Shown: positions 16,729-25,524, numbered from the stretch's first letter. The stretch is DNA of 64,000 nt from SZUA-309 sp965215995 (GCA_965215995.1 OZ244128.1:3658001-3722000), one strand, 5' to 3'. Made by a program: numbers and translations. Notes: generated by a model not told the origin, from the letters alone.

Positions 16729-17935
16729 GGCATTCATCGGCACCGATGCAGGCAAGCGGGCGGAATCCGTGTTGCGCAGTTGCGTGCATTGCGGTTTCTG
16801 CAATGCCACCTGCCCGACTTATCAGCTGCTCGGCAACGAGCTGGATGGGCCGCGTGGCCGTATCTACCTGATCAAAGACATGCTGGAGCAAGGCGAGGCG
16901 ACTGCCGTGGCCAGCGAGCATCTCGACCGCTGCCTCACCTGCCGTGCCTGCGAGACCACCTGTCCGAGTGGGGTGGCGTATGGTGAGTTGCTGGAGATCG
17001 GCCGGAACTATCTGGAAGCCAATCGTCCCCGGACCTTTACGGAGCGGTTCGTCCGCCGCTGGCTGCTTCGAGTGGTGCCGAACCCGAAATCGTTTGCCTT
17101 CTGGAGCTCGCTTGGCCGACTGGCGAAGCCGGTTCTCGGCGCCCGGCTGAAGCGTCAGCTGCCTGCAAAGGCGAAGCGCAGCAAGATGCCGATCGCTCCT
17201 GTGACGGATCCGGCCGGTACCGTGTTGCTGCTCGATGGCTGTGTGCAACGGACGGCTACACCGGGTGTGAACGATGCGCTGGAACGTCTGCTTGCGAGCA
17301 GACGGATACGCGTTATCAGGGCGGAAGACGAGGGGTGTTGTGGTGGTCTTGCGCTGCATCTGGGCGAGGAAGCGGTCGCCTTGGCGACTATGGCGAAGAG
17401 CCTCGATGCGATCATGCCGGTGCTGGAAGAGGTGGACGCGGTGATCTCCTCCGCCAGCGGCTGCGGTGTCACTCTGAAGGACTACGGTCGATTGCTGACC
17501 GGTGACGATGCGCGACGGGAGCAAGCCATCCGGCTGTCAGACAAGGTCTTGGACGCTGGTGAATACCTTGCAAAGCTTGGCGGAAAATGGGGTCGTGCCG
17601 AGACAGCCAGAAAGGTGGCCGTGCACATTCCCTGCACGCTGCAACATGGCCAGCGGCAGGGGAATCGTCCCAGAGAGATCCTGGAAAGCGCCGGCTACGA
17701 GTTGGTGGCGACGCGAGACGATCGCCTATGTTGCGGATCGGCCGGTAGTTACGCACTGCTGCAGCCAGAGATCTCCGAACAGCTGGGCGCTGACAAGATC
17801 GCGGCGCTCACCGGCAGCGACCCGGAGCTGATTGCGACTGCGAACGTCGGCTGCCAGATGCATCTTGGTGGTGAATCGGGTGTGCCCGTTCGACACTGGC
17901 TGGAGCTGCTTGCCCCGGAAGAGGTTGCCGAATGA
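16709..17935 (+). CDS. glcF: Glycolate oxidase, iron-sulfur subunit GlcF
   Basis: A 408-residue protein passing electrons from the flavin subunits to the respiratory chain. Two ferredoxin-like 4Fe-4S motifs are complete: Cys25-28-31-35 (CVHCGFCNATC) and Cys75-78-81-85 (CLTCRACETTC). The two CCG domains follow, with DEGCCGGLALHLG in the first and DDRLCCGSAGSY in the second. Length matches E. coli GlcF. The start overlaps glcE; the stop overlaps the ATG of the following GNAT gene. Confidence 0.96.
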   Translation: MQTSLPEAFIGTDAGKRAESVLRSCVHCGFCNATCPTYQLLGNELDGPRGRIYLIKDMLEQGEATAVASEHLDRCLTCRACETTCPSGVAYGELLEIGRNYLEANRPRTFTERFVRRWLLRVVPNPKSFAFWSSLGRLAKPVLGARLKRQLPAKAKRSKMPIAPVTDPAGTVLLLDGCVQRTATPGVNDALERLLASRRIRVIRAEDEGCCGGLALHLGEEAVALATMAKSLDAIMPVLEEVDAVISSASGCGVTLKDYGRLLTGDDARREQAIRLSDKVLDAGEYLAKLGGKWGRAETARKVAVHIPCTLQHGQRQGNRPREILESAGYELVATRDDRLCCGSAGSYALLQPEISEQLGADKIAALTGSDPELIATANVGCQMHLGGESGVPVRHWLELLAPEEVAE

Positions 17936-18501
17936 GCCGCCTCCCCAGGCAGATCGGTGCCGAGCGGTTGCTGCTGCGTCTTCCGGTTCCGGAAGACGTG
18001 GCCGCATTGAACGCAGCCATCGTCACCTCGCATCCGGAGCTGACGGTCTGGATGGACTGGGCGGTGCAGCCGCAATCGCCGGAGCAGACCGCCGAATTTA
18101 TTCAGGGGAGTGAAAAAAGCTGGCAGGAGGAGACGGCGCTCAACCTGCTGATGGTGGAAAGAGCGTCGGGTGAAATCGTCGGCGCCACGGGCTACCCGCG
18201 CCTGGACTGGGATGTTCCAAAGTTCGAGATCGGCTACTGGGTACGCTCCGACCGGGTGGGTAGGGGCTATGCCAGCGAATCAACCTGGGCGCTGACACGG
18301 CACGCCTTTGAGGTGTTGGCTGCAAATCGGGTTGAGCTCAGGATGGACGACCGGAACCGGCAAAGCTGGCGTGTGGCCGAACGCTTCGGCTTCGAGCTGG
18401 AAGCGATGCTGAAGAACGAGGTTCGGGTGCCGGATGGCAGTCTGCGAGACACGCGGATTTATGGCGCGATTCGACTTGAGGACCTGAAAACGCCGGGTTA
18501 G
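17932..18501 (+). CDS. GNAT family N-acetyltransferase (RimJ/RimL type)
   Basis: A 189-residue acetyltransferase. After the N-terminal ERLLLRLPVPEDV, the core strand has GEIVGATGYPRLDW, the acetyl-CoA loop appears as RSDRVGRGYASESTWAL, and RVELRMDDRNRQSWRVAERFGFELE is the C-terminal motif typical of RimJ/RimL-like enzymes. Some members acetylate protein N-termini or antibiotics; the target here is unknown. The ATG overlaps the glcF stop (ATGA), so it is the fourth gene of the glc transcript although no functional link to glycolate is known. Confidence 0.9.
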   Translation: MSRLPRQIGAERLLLRLPVPEDVAALNAAIVTSHPELTVWMDWAVQPQSPEQTAEFIQGSEKSWQEETALNLLMVERASGEIVGATGYPRLDWDVPKFEIGYWVRSDRVGRGYASESTWALTRHAFEVLAANRVELRMDDRNRQSWRVAERFGFELEAMLKNEVRVPDGSLRDTRIYGAIRLEDLKTPG

Positions 18502-18523
18502 CCGCGCACCTGCGTTGGCGCGG
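18502..18523. other. Small hairpin between convergent genes
   Basis: CCGCGC (18502-18507) pairs with GCGCGG (18518-18523) across a 10-nt loop, immediately after the acetyltransferase stop and before the stop of the convergent lipoprotein gene. There is no T-run, so it is at most a weak or Rho-assisted terminator. Confidence 0.35.
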
Positions 18524-18525
18524 GT

Positions 18526-19023
18526 TCAGCCGCGCACCGTTTGCCAGCGCTCCCTGATGTCTGCCGCTTCCGCTGATTCCCCCAGTGCTTCCTTGGCATC
18601 GGCGATCACCAGCCAAGCCTCTCTTTTCCAGTCCGCTCGACTGCCGGCCAGCGACAACGCTTTCCGTGCGTAGCGGATAGCCGTGATTGGGTCTTCGTTG
18701 GCAAGCTCCAGACGCGCCAGGCCCGTCCACAGGTCCGCCCGACGCGGTTCGATGCGCACGGCGCGCTCTGCGTAGGAAAGCGCCTCATCAATCTCGCCAC
18801 TGGCTGCGGCGCGCTCGGATTGATTCAGCAGCGCAAGCGTAGCCTGGTCAGATGAAGGCCGTTGAGCGGTTGCCTCGGCCGGCTGAATGTCCGACTCGGG
18901 CAGGTTGCCGGCGCCTGAGATTGACTCCTCTGCTGCTTGGGAGTCGGAGGCGGGTGCCGGTGAGGTTGCGCAACCAGCCGCCAACAGCGCCAGGGCGATA
19001 AACAGAATCAGACTGGCCTTCAT
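18526..19023 (-). CDS. TPR lipoprotein next to PBP1b (LpoP-like candidate)
   Basis: A 165-residue lipoprotein: signal MKASLILFIALALLAAGC with lipobox LAAGC (Cys18), a Ser/Ala/Glu/Pro-rich linker to about residue 60, then a compact tetratricopeptide-repeat domain (ALSYAERAVRIEPRRADLW and AIRYARKALSLAG are clear TPR helices). The start at 19023 overlaps the mrcB stop by 4 nt (ATGA) and has AAGGA 10 nt upstream; an ATG 9 nt earlier has no proper site. In pseudomonads the TPR lipoprotein LpoP activates PBP1b; the coupled position and architecture suggest the same role here. That function is inference. Confidence 0.82.
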   Translation of the reverse strand: MKASLILFIALALLAAGCATSPAPASDSQAAEESISGAGNLPESDIQPAEATAQRPSSDQATLALLNQSERAAASGEIDEALSYAERAVRIEPRRADLWTGLARLELANEDPITAIRYARKALSLAGSRADWKREAWLVIADAKEALGESAEAADIRERWQTVRG

Positions 19024-21287
19024 TGCAACCATTCCTTGAATTTCCGGCCAAGCCGGTTTGCCAGACGTTTCACATCGATGCCACAGCCGGATTTCACCTT
19101 GTTGTTTGCGTCTGCCGGGAGAGGCAGAGCCACCACTTCCGCGCAGCTTTCGTTTGCCAGCAGTCCGGTCTCGTACTCCACCGTATCAAAGGGTTCCGTG
19201 GGCGGTGGCAGCGGGCTCACGCCAAGCCGGGTGAATATCGCGTCCCAGACACGAAGCGCGCCGGCAGCGCCCGTCATGCCGGTCGGTCGGTTGTCGTCGA
19301 ATCCAACCCAGACCACCGCCAGGCGCTCGTTATCGTAGCCGGCAAACCAGCTGTCGCGGTAGTCATCTGATGTTCCCGTCTTGCCGGCTGTGCCGAGCTG
19401 GCTGAAGCGGGATGAGTTGCCTGTGCCGCGTTCCATGACCACTTCCAGGGCGCGGTTTATCGCCCCCGCGGTCTCCGGTTCTAGTTGCTGATCGAATGAG
19501 AAGGGCTGGCGGCTCAGGGGCAGACCCTGCTCGTCGAGCACGGTGACCACCGACTTCGGCGCCATGTGAAAGCCACCGCTGGCGAAGGCGGAATACAGAC
19601 CCAGCACTTCCAGAGGGGAGCGTGCCTCGGCGCCGAGCAGGAGTGAAGGATAGAGGTTGTCCGTGCTCTGACCTGTCAGGGATTCCAACCTGGCTGCCAC
19701 CTGATCCACGCCCAGGGCCAGACCGAGGTTCACGGTAGCCAGATTCAGGGAGTCGCCCAGGGCGCGGACCATGGGCACGGCGCCGTAAACCTCGTTATCG
19801 AAATTCTGCGGGTTCCAATCGCCCGAACCACGCAAGGTGAGCGAGACAGGTGCATCCTGAACGATGCTGGCCAGGTGGTAGCCGCGCTCGAGGGCGGCGA
19901 GGTAGATCACCGGTTTGATCAGCGAGCCAATGGTGCGATGTGCGTTGAGCGCTCTGTTGAAGCCGTCTATGCCAGCCGCCCGTCCGCCGGACACCGCCTG
20001 AATCTCCCCGGTCTGGGTGTCCGCGATTACCACAGCGCCCTGCAGCTCACCTGGTGGCAACAGACGTTGCTCTTCGAGTCGGGTCAGCGTGTCCTCCAGA
20101 GCCTGCTCCACCGCGTCCTGGGTTCTGGGTGACAGGGTGGTGAACACCCGGAGGCCTGCGCTGGTCAGATCTTCCTCGTTGTAATCGCCGAGGGAGGTGC
20201 GCACCAGATCCATGAAGGCGGGATAGTAAGCGCCGCCACTGCGAGCGCCGCGGACCACGTTGAACGGGCGTGCCTGATTGTCCGCCAGCTCGTCCGCATC
20301 GATCAGTCCCGCCTCGAACATCTTGTCCAGCACCAGATCCCGGCGCTTGTGCACGCGCTCCTCGTGTCGATACGGGTTGTAGTACGAGGGACCACGGATA
20401 ATCGCCACCAGTGTGGCGAGCTCGTGCGTCTTGAGCTCGGAAAGCGGCCGGTTGAAGTAAAACTGGGCACCAAGACCGAAGCCGTGCACGGCTCGCACCC
20501 CATCCTGGCCGAGGTAGATCTCGTTCACGTAGGCGTTCAGCAGCTCCTCTTTGTCGAACTTGAGCTCCAGGATCAGGGCCATGGCCACTTCCTTGAGCTT
20601 TCGTTCGAACGTCTGTCGATTGGTCAGGTAGTAGCTCTTCACCAGCTGCTGAGTGAGCGTGCTGCCACCCTGGCGGATCTCACCGCTGGTCAGATTCACC
20701 CAGGCAGCTCTGGCAATGCCTATGGGATCGAAGCCGAAATGCTTGTCGAACTTAGCGTCCTCCACGGCGATCAAGGCACCTGTGAGCAGCTCGGGCACCT
20801 GTTCAGGCGGCAGCACCAGCCGATCTTCACCATGGCTCGGGAAGAAGTTGCCGATGTTCAACGGATCAAGACGAACCAGCGGTATTGGTCGGCCGCTGCC
20901 GTCTTCCACGCCGATGATGCCCCGATTGTCGAACTCCAGCCGGATCCGCTGGCTGGCCCGCACGGTTTCCGGATATTCGAAGGCGCGCAGGTATACATCC
21001 AGCAGATGTCCACGACGTGCGTAAGTGCCTGGAGCGGGCAGGTTGGCATTTGCCGCGTAGCCGAGCCGCGATAACTCCTCGATCATGTCGGCCAGGTTGA
21101 GCTCGGCACCTGCGTAGAGCTCCACGGGTGCCGCATAGACCTGAGCCGGTACGGACCAGCGTCGGCCCTCGAAGGTCTCCGTGATCAGTCGGTTCAGGTG
21201 CAGGAAGTAAGCCGTGAGCGCGATCAGCGTGATAGCGCCGAAAGCCACTGCACCGATCAGTATCCGACGGAGCAGGCTACTTGTCAT
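19020..21287 (-). CDS. mrcB: Bifunctional peptidoglycan synthase PBP1b
   Basis: A 755-residue class A penicillin-binding protein. A single transmembrane helix (about 8-30) is followed by a UB2H-like region, the glycosyltransferase domain with VEDAKFDKHFG (catalytic Glu176) and GGSTLTQQLVKSYYL (about 208-222), and the transpeptidase with SLIK (Ser455), SLN (513-515) and KTGT (636-639). All catalytic residues are present. The start MTSSLLRRILIG at 21287 was preferred over an upstream in-frame ATG at 21389, which lies inside the preceding gene. It is followed by a coupled TPR lipoprotein and preceded by a DUF4126 gene 7 bp away. Confidence 0.95.
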   Translation of the reverse strand: MTSSLLRRILIGAVAFGAITLIALTAYFLHLNRLITETFEGRRWSVPAQVYAAPVELYAGAELNLADMIEELSRLGYAANANLPAPGTYARRGHLLDVYLRAFEYPETVRASQRIRLEFDNRGIIGVEDGSGRPIPLVRLDPLNIGNFFPSHGEDRLVLPPEQVPELLTGALIAVEDAKFDKHFGFDPIGIARAAWVNLTSGEIRQGGSTLTQQLVKSYYLTNRQTFERKLKEVAMALILELKFDKEELLNAYVNEIYLGQDGVRAVHGFGLGAQFYFNRPLSELKTHELATLVAIIRGPSYYNPYRHEERVHKRRDLVLDKMFEAGLIDADELADNQARPFNVVRGARSGGAYYPAFMDLVRTSLGDYNEEDLTSAGLRVFTTLSPRTQDAVEQALEDTLTRLEEQRLLPPGELQGAVVIADTQTGEIQAVSGGRAAGIDGFNRALNAHRTIGSLIKPVIYLAALERGYHLASIVQDAPVSLTLRGSGDWNPQNFDNEVYGAVPMVRALGDSLNLATVNLGLALGVDQVAARLESLTGQSTDNLYPSLLLGAEARSPLEVLGLYSAFASGGFHMAPKSVVTVLDEQGLPLSRQPFSFDQQLEPETAGAINRALEVVMERGTGNSSRFSQLGTAGKTGTSDDYRDSWFAGYDNERLAVVWVGFDDNRPTGMTGAAGALRVWDAIFTRLGVSPLPPPTEPFDTVEYETGLLANESCAEVVALPLPADANNKVKSGCGIDVKRLANRLGRKFKEWLQ

Positions 21288-21294
21288 TGGTTGC

Positions 21295-21945
21295 TCAAGG
21301 TGCAGGTACGCTGGACCTGGTCTTGCTGGCTTGGACATCGCGAAGGCCAAGCCAACCGCCGACGCGACGAAAGACGGAGGCGATGCCACGAATGAGTTTT
21401 GGCAACAGCAGGCATATGAGAATCAGGAAGACTGCGAGGATCACCAAGAATAACACGGGGTTTGAAAGCGCTGCCCAGAGGCCTGCAAACACGGCCACGT
21501 CCTCCAGCACCGAGGCACCGAAGTTGGTGAACGGTTCCGGGGAAGTGTTGATCAGCACCCGGCTGCCTGCCTTGGTGGCGTGGGTCGCCGCTGTGAGGGT
21601 ACCGCCGGTGAGACCAGCCGCGATGGCAATCGCGGGGTCCACACTGCCGACTGCGCCAGCCGCCAGCATCGCTCCAGCCGGGATGCGGATGAAGGTGTGC
21701 AGAGTGTCCCAGGCGCTGTCCACACCAGGCACCTTGTCTGCAAAAAACTCCACGCAGTACATGAATGACGCAGCGACGATCACCAGGGGATCCTGCACGA
21801 CGGCCAGGTTGTCCGGCAGCTCGACATAGCCGGTGGCACCGCCGATGCCGAGCATGGCGACGGCGGCGTAAAGATTGATACCGCTGGCCCATGCAACACC
21901 GAGGGTCAGAGATATCGTCTGGATGAGATCGGCATATTCGCCCAT
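21295..21945 (-). CDS. DUF4126 family integral membrane protein
   Basis: A 216-residue protein with four to five hydrophobic segments rich in Gly and Ala, including TLGVAWASGINLYAAVAMLGIGG near the N-terminus and LFLVILAVFLILICLLLPKL near the C-terminus, ending in a basic cytoplasmic tail. The pattern GxNLYAxVxxLG and FADKVPGVDSAWDTLHTFIRIPAGA is that of DUF4126 proteins, whose function is unknown. It probably heads the transcript that continues into mrcB and the TPR lipoprotein. Confidence 0.85.
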   Translation of the reverse strand: MGEYADLIQTISLTLGVAWASGINLYAAVAMLGIGGATGYVELPDNLAVVQDPLVIVAASFMYCVEFFADKVPGVDSAWDTLHTFIRIPAGAMLAAGAVGSVDPAIAIAAGLTGGTLTAATHATKAGSRVLINTSPEPFTNFGASVLEDVAVFAGLWAALSNPVLFLVILAVFLILICLLLPKLIRGIASVFRRVGGWLGLRDVQASKTRSSVPAP

Positions 21946-22067
21946 GTCCGGGAGCCTTCATTTCTGGCGAGATTGTCCGGCAGGCTAAGTCAGGAATCCT
22001 GAACGAATACTGAAGGGCGGGTGAATGTGGCTTGCGGCGGGCACCGCTCGTGGTGGAGAATGGCCTT

Positions 22068-22155
22068 CGACCTAAGGGGTGGTGTGCACCTGAGACGCGG
22101 AAGAACCGCGGACCCTTCGAACCTGATCCGGATCATGCCGGCGTAGGAATAGGCG
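22068..22155 (+). ncRNA. TPP (thiamine pyrophosphate) riboswitch aptamer
   Basis: All conserved THI-box blocks are present in order: GGGGTG, CTGAGA (22090-22095), a P3 hairpin CGCGG-AAGAA-CCGCG (22096-22110), ACCCTT, GAACCTGAT (22119-22127) and GCCGGCGTAGGAA (22137-22149). P1 forms from CG(A)CCTA (22068-22074) and TAGGCG (22150-22155). The aptamer binds TPP in established riboswitches of this class. It lies 90 nt upstream of the TonB-dependent receptor start, with a Shine-Dalgarno-masking hairpin between them. Confidence 0.95.
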
Positions 22156-22207
22156 TTCTCTCCTCCAGAGACGATAGCTGCGCAACGTCATCGCCGCTGA
22201 TCAGTCG

Positions 22208-22242
22208 CTGCTCACTTAGGTCCATACAGCTAAGTGGAGCAG
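22208..22242 (+). promoter_or_regulatory. Expression platform hairpin masking the receptor's ribosome-binding site
   Basis: CTGCTC-ACTTAG (22208-22219) pairs with CTAAGT-G-GAGCAG (22230-22242) across a 10-nt loop, with one bulged G. The 3' strand contains the Shine-Dalgarno GTGGAG that lies just before the ATG at 22245. No U-tract follows, so the switch should act on translation rather than transcription. Confidence 0.75.
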
Positions 22243-22244
22243 AC

Positions 22245-24380
22245 ATGAATTTCCGAGCTATTTCTGAAGGCAGATCCATCCGCGGAAGGGCCTCCTTTTC
22301 TGCCCTGATGGTGGGATTGGTTTGCCTGACCTTCGGCCCGAGCCTGATCGCCGCTGAAAACACCCCTGTGATCGAAGAGATACTGGTGACGGCTGAATTC
22401 CGTTCCACCTCTGTCGTGAGAACACCGGCGTCCGTGAGCGTGGTAGAGCTTGGCGACCTGAAAGGCCGGGCGGTGCAGCACCTGGAGGATGTGCTCGCTC
22501 AGGTGCCGAACGTGAACTTTGCCGGTGGCAGCAGCCGCGCCCGGTTCTATCAGATCCGCGGTATCGGTGAGCGTGGCCAGTTCGAGGAGCCGATGAATGC
22601 CTCGGTGGGTCTGCTTGTCGACGGCGTGGACTTCAGCGGCATCGGTACCGCGGCAGTCCTGCACGATGTCTCGCAGGTGGAAGTGCTGCGCGGTCCCCAG
22701 GGTACCATCTACGGCGCCAATGCGTTGGCTGGCTTGATGAGCATTCGAACGAATGATCCGACGCCTGAATTCGAAGGGGGGCTGTCGCTGGACGCGGGAA
22801 ACTACGATGCTCTTGGCCTCGGCCTGACCTTGTCAGGACCGCTTGGCGAGAGCCTTGGCGGTCGGTTGGCGATGCGCAGATATCAGGATGACGGCTTCTA
22901 CGAAAATACCCATCTGAACGAGAGCGACACCAATGATCGGGATGAGCTCTCCGTGCGGGGCCGGCTGGATTGGGCCGTCGCAGAACGGCTGGACCTGGGT
23001 GTTACCCTGGGTCATGTGGACATTCAGAATGGCTACGATGCCTTCTCGCTCGACAACGATCGGCACACGCGCTCGGACCAGCCTGGTCAGGATGCGCAGA
23101 AGTCCACCTACGGCGCGATAACCGCCGATTGGCTGATCAATGATGCCCTCGCTCTGGAAGGTGCGGTTGGTCACGCCACCAGCGAGATCGACTACGGCTA
23201 CGATGAGGATTGGACCTACGTGGGTTTCCATCCCTGGGAGTACTCGTCGACGGATCGGTACGAGCGGGATCGGGACACCACCACCTTGGATCTGCGCCTC
23301 CTGTCCGGGGAAGCCGGTCGGTTGTTCGCTGACAGCACCAGCTGGATCGTGGGTGTATACGCCTTGAACCAGGAAGTGGATCTGACCCGGACCTACACCT
23401 ACCTGCCCGCACCGTTCGAGTCGAGCTTCGAGATCGACCGAGTGGCGCTCTATGGCGAAATCACGTCCGAGCTCAGTGAGCGGGCGCGCCTGACCCTGGG
23501 CCTCAGAGGAGAACGACACGAGTCGACCTACGACGATTCGGAAGGCGTGCAGTTCGATCCATCCGACGATCTCTGGGGTGGGCGTCTCATCTTCGAGTGG
23601 GACCTGAACGAGCAGTCGCTCATCTATGCGAGCGTGACGCGGGGCTATAAGGCGGGTGGCTTCAATCCCAGCAGCTCGTTGGATGAAGACCTCCGTGAGT
23701 TCGACCCGGAAGTGCTCTGGAACTACGAGCTGGGTTTCAAGGGCCGCTGGTTTGAAGATCGGCTTATCGGCCGCTTTTCTATGTTCACCATGGACCGGAA
23801 GGACGTTCAGATCGGCACCTCCACCAGTCGCGAGCGCCCGGACGGCAGCACTGAATTCATCCAGTACACCAGTAACGCGGCTGAGGGCACCAACCGCGGC
23901 CTCGAGATGGAGCTGAACTGGGCGGTGACCGAACGCATCGAAGTGTTCGGCTCTCTTGGTCTCCTGGATACCGAGTTCAATGACTTCGTAAACTCCTCGG
24001 GTGAAGACCTGGATGGCGAAGAACAGGCACACGCGCCGCGCTATCAGTTCTTCATCGGCGCCGAGTATCGCTCGCCCATCGGTTTCTACGCCAGGCTCGA
24101 GCTGGAAGGGAAGGACGAGTTCTACTTCAGCGACAGCCGCCGCTTCTCAGAACGCCCGGATGATCTGGTATCCGATGCCTATGAGCTCTGGAACGCGTCG
24201 ATCGGCTACGAGCGAGAGCGCTGGGACATCCGGCTCTGGGGGCGCAATCTCGCCGATGAGGAATACGCCATCCGTGGTTTCTACTTCCCGAACGATCCGC
24301 GCGATTTCTACACCGAGCGGGGCTGGTTCCAGTACGGCGATCCCCGGCGATACGGGGTGACGCTGAACGTGAAGTTCTAG
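22245..24380 (+). CDS. TonB-dependent outer-membrane receptor, predicted thiamine (or precursor) uptake
   Basis: A 711-residue outer-membrane protein. A signal peptide (about 1-36, ending LIAA) precedes the TonB box EILVTA (45-50), a plug domain (about 55-165) with SRARFYQIRGIGERG and VLRGPQGTIYGANALAGLM, and a beta barrel ending in an aromatic strand VTLNVKF. The start was set at 22245 with a Shine-Dalgarno site 6 nt upstream; upstream in-frame sequence is the riboswitch. The plug motifs resemble siderophore-type receptors, but TPP control indicates thiamine or a pyrimidine/thiazole precursor as ligand. The stop overlaps the convergent DsbA-like gene by 4 nt. Confidence 0.93.
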   Translation: MNFRAISEGRSIRGRASFSALMVGLVCLTFGPSLIAAENTPVIEEILVTAEFRSTSVVRTPASVSVVELGDLKGRAVQHLEDVLAQVPNVNFAGGSSRARFYQIRGIGERGQFEEPMNASVGLLVDGVDFSGIGTAAVLHDVSQVEVLRGPQGTIYGANALAGLMSIRTNDPTPEFEGGLSLDAGNYDALGLGLTLSGPLGESLGGRLAMRRYQDDGFYENTHLNESDTNDRDELSVRGRLDWAVAERLDLGVTLGHVDIQNGYDAFSLDNDRHTRSDQPGQDAQKSTYGAITADWLINDALALEGAVGHATSEIDYGYDEDWTYVGFHPWEYSSTDRYERDRDTTTLDLRLLSGEAGRLFADSTSWIVGVYALNQEVDLTRTYTYLPAPFESSFEIDRVALYGEITSELSERARLTLGLRGERHESTYDDSEGVQFDPSDDLWGGRLIFEWDLNEQSLIYASVTRGYKAGGFNPSSSLDEDLREFDPEVLWNYELGFKGRWFEDRLIGRFSMFTMDRKDVQIGTSTSRERPDGSTEFIQYTSNAAEGTNRGLEMELNWAVTERIEVFGSLGLLDTEFNDFVNSSGEDLDGEEQAHAPRYQFFIGAEYRSPIGFYARLELEGKDEFYFSDSRRFSERPDDLVSDAYELWNASIGYERERWDIRLWGRNLADEEYAIRGFYFPNDPRDFYTERGWFQYGDPRRYGVTLNVKF

Positions 24381-25096
24381 TCCGTGCTCTCTGTGCTTAC
24401 GGATGGGCCAGCATTGCCAGCAGCACCCCCCTGTTCCAGGGTGATCAGGTGGTCGACCACTTCAAGGGCCACCTTCCGGCCCACATTCATGGAGACCAGG
24501 TAAGCACCGTTCACTGCCATGGCCGGCACTGCGTTGACCACGACCTGCCGCTGTGCCGCCTCTCCTTCGCGGAGCATCCGGCGAACTTCCGGGCCGTTCC
24601 AGGCTTCCAGGAACTCCGCTGCGGTGGCGCCGTTGCCATCGATGAACTCGGCCACGTCGTCGGGGCTTGAGAACATTCTCCGGGTGTTGTGGATGCGCCG
24701 GAATATCCGCTCGTGGTTCTCGTCGAGGATGTCCAGGGCGACCAGGGTGTAGTAAGCCTGGGCCAGCAGTACCCACTGCGGCGAAAAAGTAACCGGCACC
24801 CGGGTGAACTCCACGTTCTCCGGCTTGGTCGCCAGCCACTCGTGAATCAGCGGGTCGAAGTTCTTGCAGTGCACGCAGGCATAGGAGAAGTACTCGACCA
24901 CTTCCACCTTGGCCCCGGGTCGTCGCCGCTCGGCGGTTTCGATCACCTCGTAGTGCTCGCCTGCCACGAACTCACCCTGAGTGGCACCGGTGGTGTAGAG
25001 GAGGCCATAGCCGATGACGACCACCCCGAGGAGGACCACGCCGCCGATGATGAGGCGACGGATCAGGGTCACGTTGCTGGACTTCTTCTTGGACAT
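24377..25096 (-). CDS. Membrane-anchored DsbA-family thiol:disulfide oxidoreductase
   Basis: A 239-residue protein with a basic N-terminus and one transmembrane anchor (about 12-34), followed by a thioredoxin fold. The active site CVHC is at 74-77 in VEYFSYACVHC, a helical insertion follows, and NAVPAMAVNG supplies the cis-Pro. CxHC and the helical domain identify DsbA; uncleaved anchoring is unusual for DsbA, which is normally soluble in the periplasm. It would introduce or shuffle disulfides in exported proteins. No DsbB gene is nearby. Its 3' end overlaps that of the TonB receptor. Confidence 0.88.
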   Translation of the reverse strand: MSKKKSSNVTLIRRLIIGGVVLLGVVVIGYGLLYTTGATQGEFVAGEHYEVIETAERRRPGAKVEVVEYFSYACVHCKNFDPLIHEWLATKPENVEFTRVPVTFSPQWVLLAQAYYTLVALDILDENHERIFRRIHNTRRMFSSPDDVAEFIDGNGATAAEFLEAWNGPEVRRMLREGEAAQRQVVVNAVPAMAVNGAYLVSMNVGRKVALEVVDHLITLEQGGAAGNAGPSVSTESTD

Positions 25097-25209
25097 CCCA
25101 TGATTCCTGCTGGCGATGATGCCGATTCTACCCGCGTCACGAGGCGCTTCGAAACGGCATCTGGCATACTTCGGCGCTTTGCTTCAATCCACACGGATGC
25201 TGAAGGCGA

Positions 25210-25485
25210 ATGAACGAGACCTATGAGCTTTACCATTCCGAACTTTGTGGTTTCTGCCACCGGGTGCGTCGTTACATGACGGGCGCCGGCTGGGAATTTC
25301 CGCTGCTGGATACGCTACGGGACCGGGGTGCCAGGGCGGCCCTCATTGAGGGTGGCGGCAAAGCGACCGTGCCCTGTCTGAAGATCACTCGGGGTGAGGA
25401 GGTGGTCTGGATGTACGAGTCGATGGATATCATTAATTACCTAGAGTCCAGGAAGCAGGCGGCGGGGGCTGCCGGGAGGCAATGA
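25210..25485 (+). CDS. Glutaredoxin / GST-N-domain protein
   Basis: A 91-residue single-domain thioredoxin-fold protein. The active site CGFC follows the first strand (YELYHSELCGFCHRV), TVPCLKI provides the cis-Pro, and VVWMYESMDIINYL is the glutathione-binding ES(M)xI region. It could reduce glutathione mixed disulfides or disulfides in the cytosol. It is divergent from the DsbA-like gene over 113 bp. Length is close to that of monomeric glutaredoxins. Confidence 0.88.
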   Translation: MNETYELYHSELCGFCHRVRRYMTGAGWEFPLLDTLRDRGARAALIEGGGKATVPCLKITRGEEVVWMYESMDIINYLESRKQAAGAAGRQ

Positions 25486-25497
25486 CAACCGCACATA

Positions 25498-25524
25498 TTG
25501 CGTCGAATCGTACGGTGCTATAGA
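25498..25524 (+). promoter_or_regulatory. Possible sigma-70 promoter for the first luciferase-like gene
   Basis: TTGCGT (25498-25503) and TATAGA (25519-25524) are separated by 15 nt, slightly short of the ideal, about 80 nt upstream of the ATG at 25606. The stretch is AT-richer than its surroundings. Pattern match only. Confidence 0.3.

Noticed and set aside
22032..22245. N-terminal extension of the TonB receptor by 71 codons from an upstream ATG
   Set aside because: That stretch is the TPP riboswitch; the signal peptide and ribosome-binding site are at 22245.
22833..24032. Minus-strand frame of about 400 codons within the TonB receptor
   Set aside because: Antisense to a complete receptor barrel; no domains, no ribosome-binding site.
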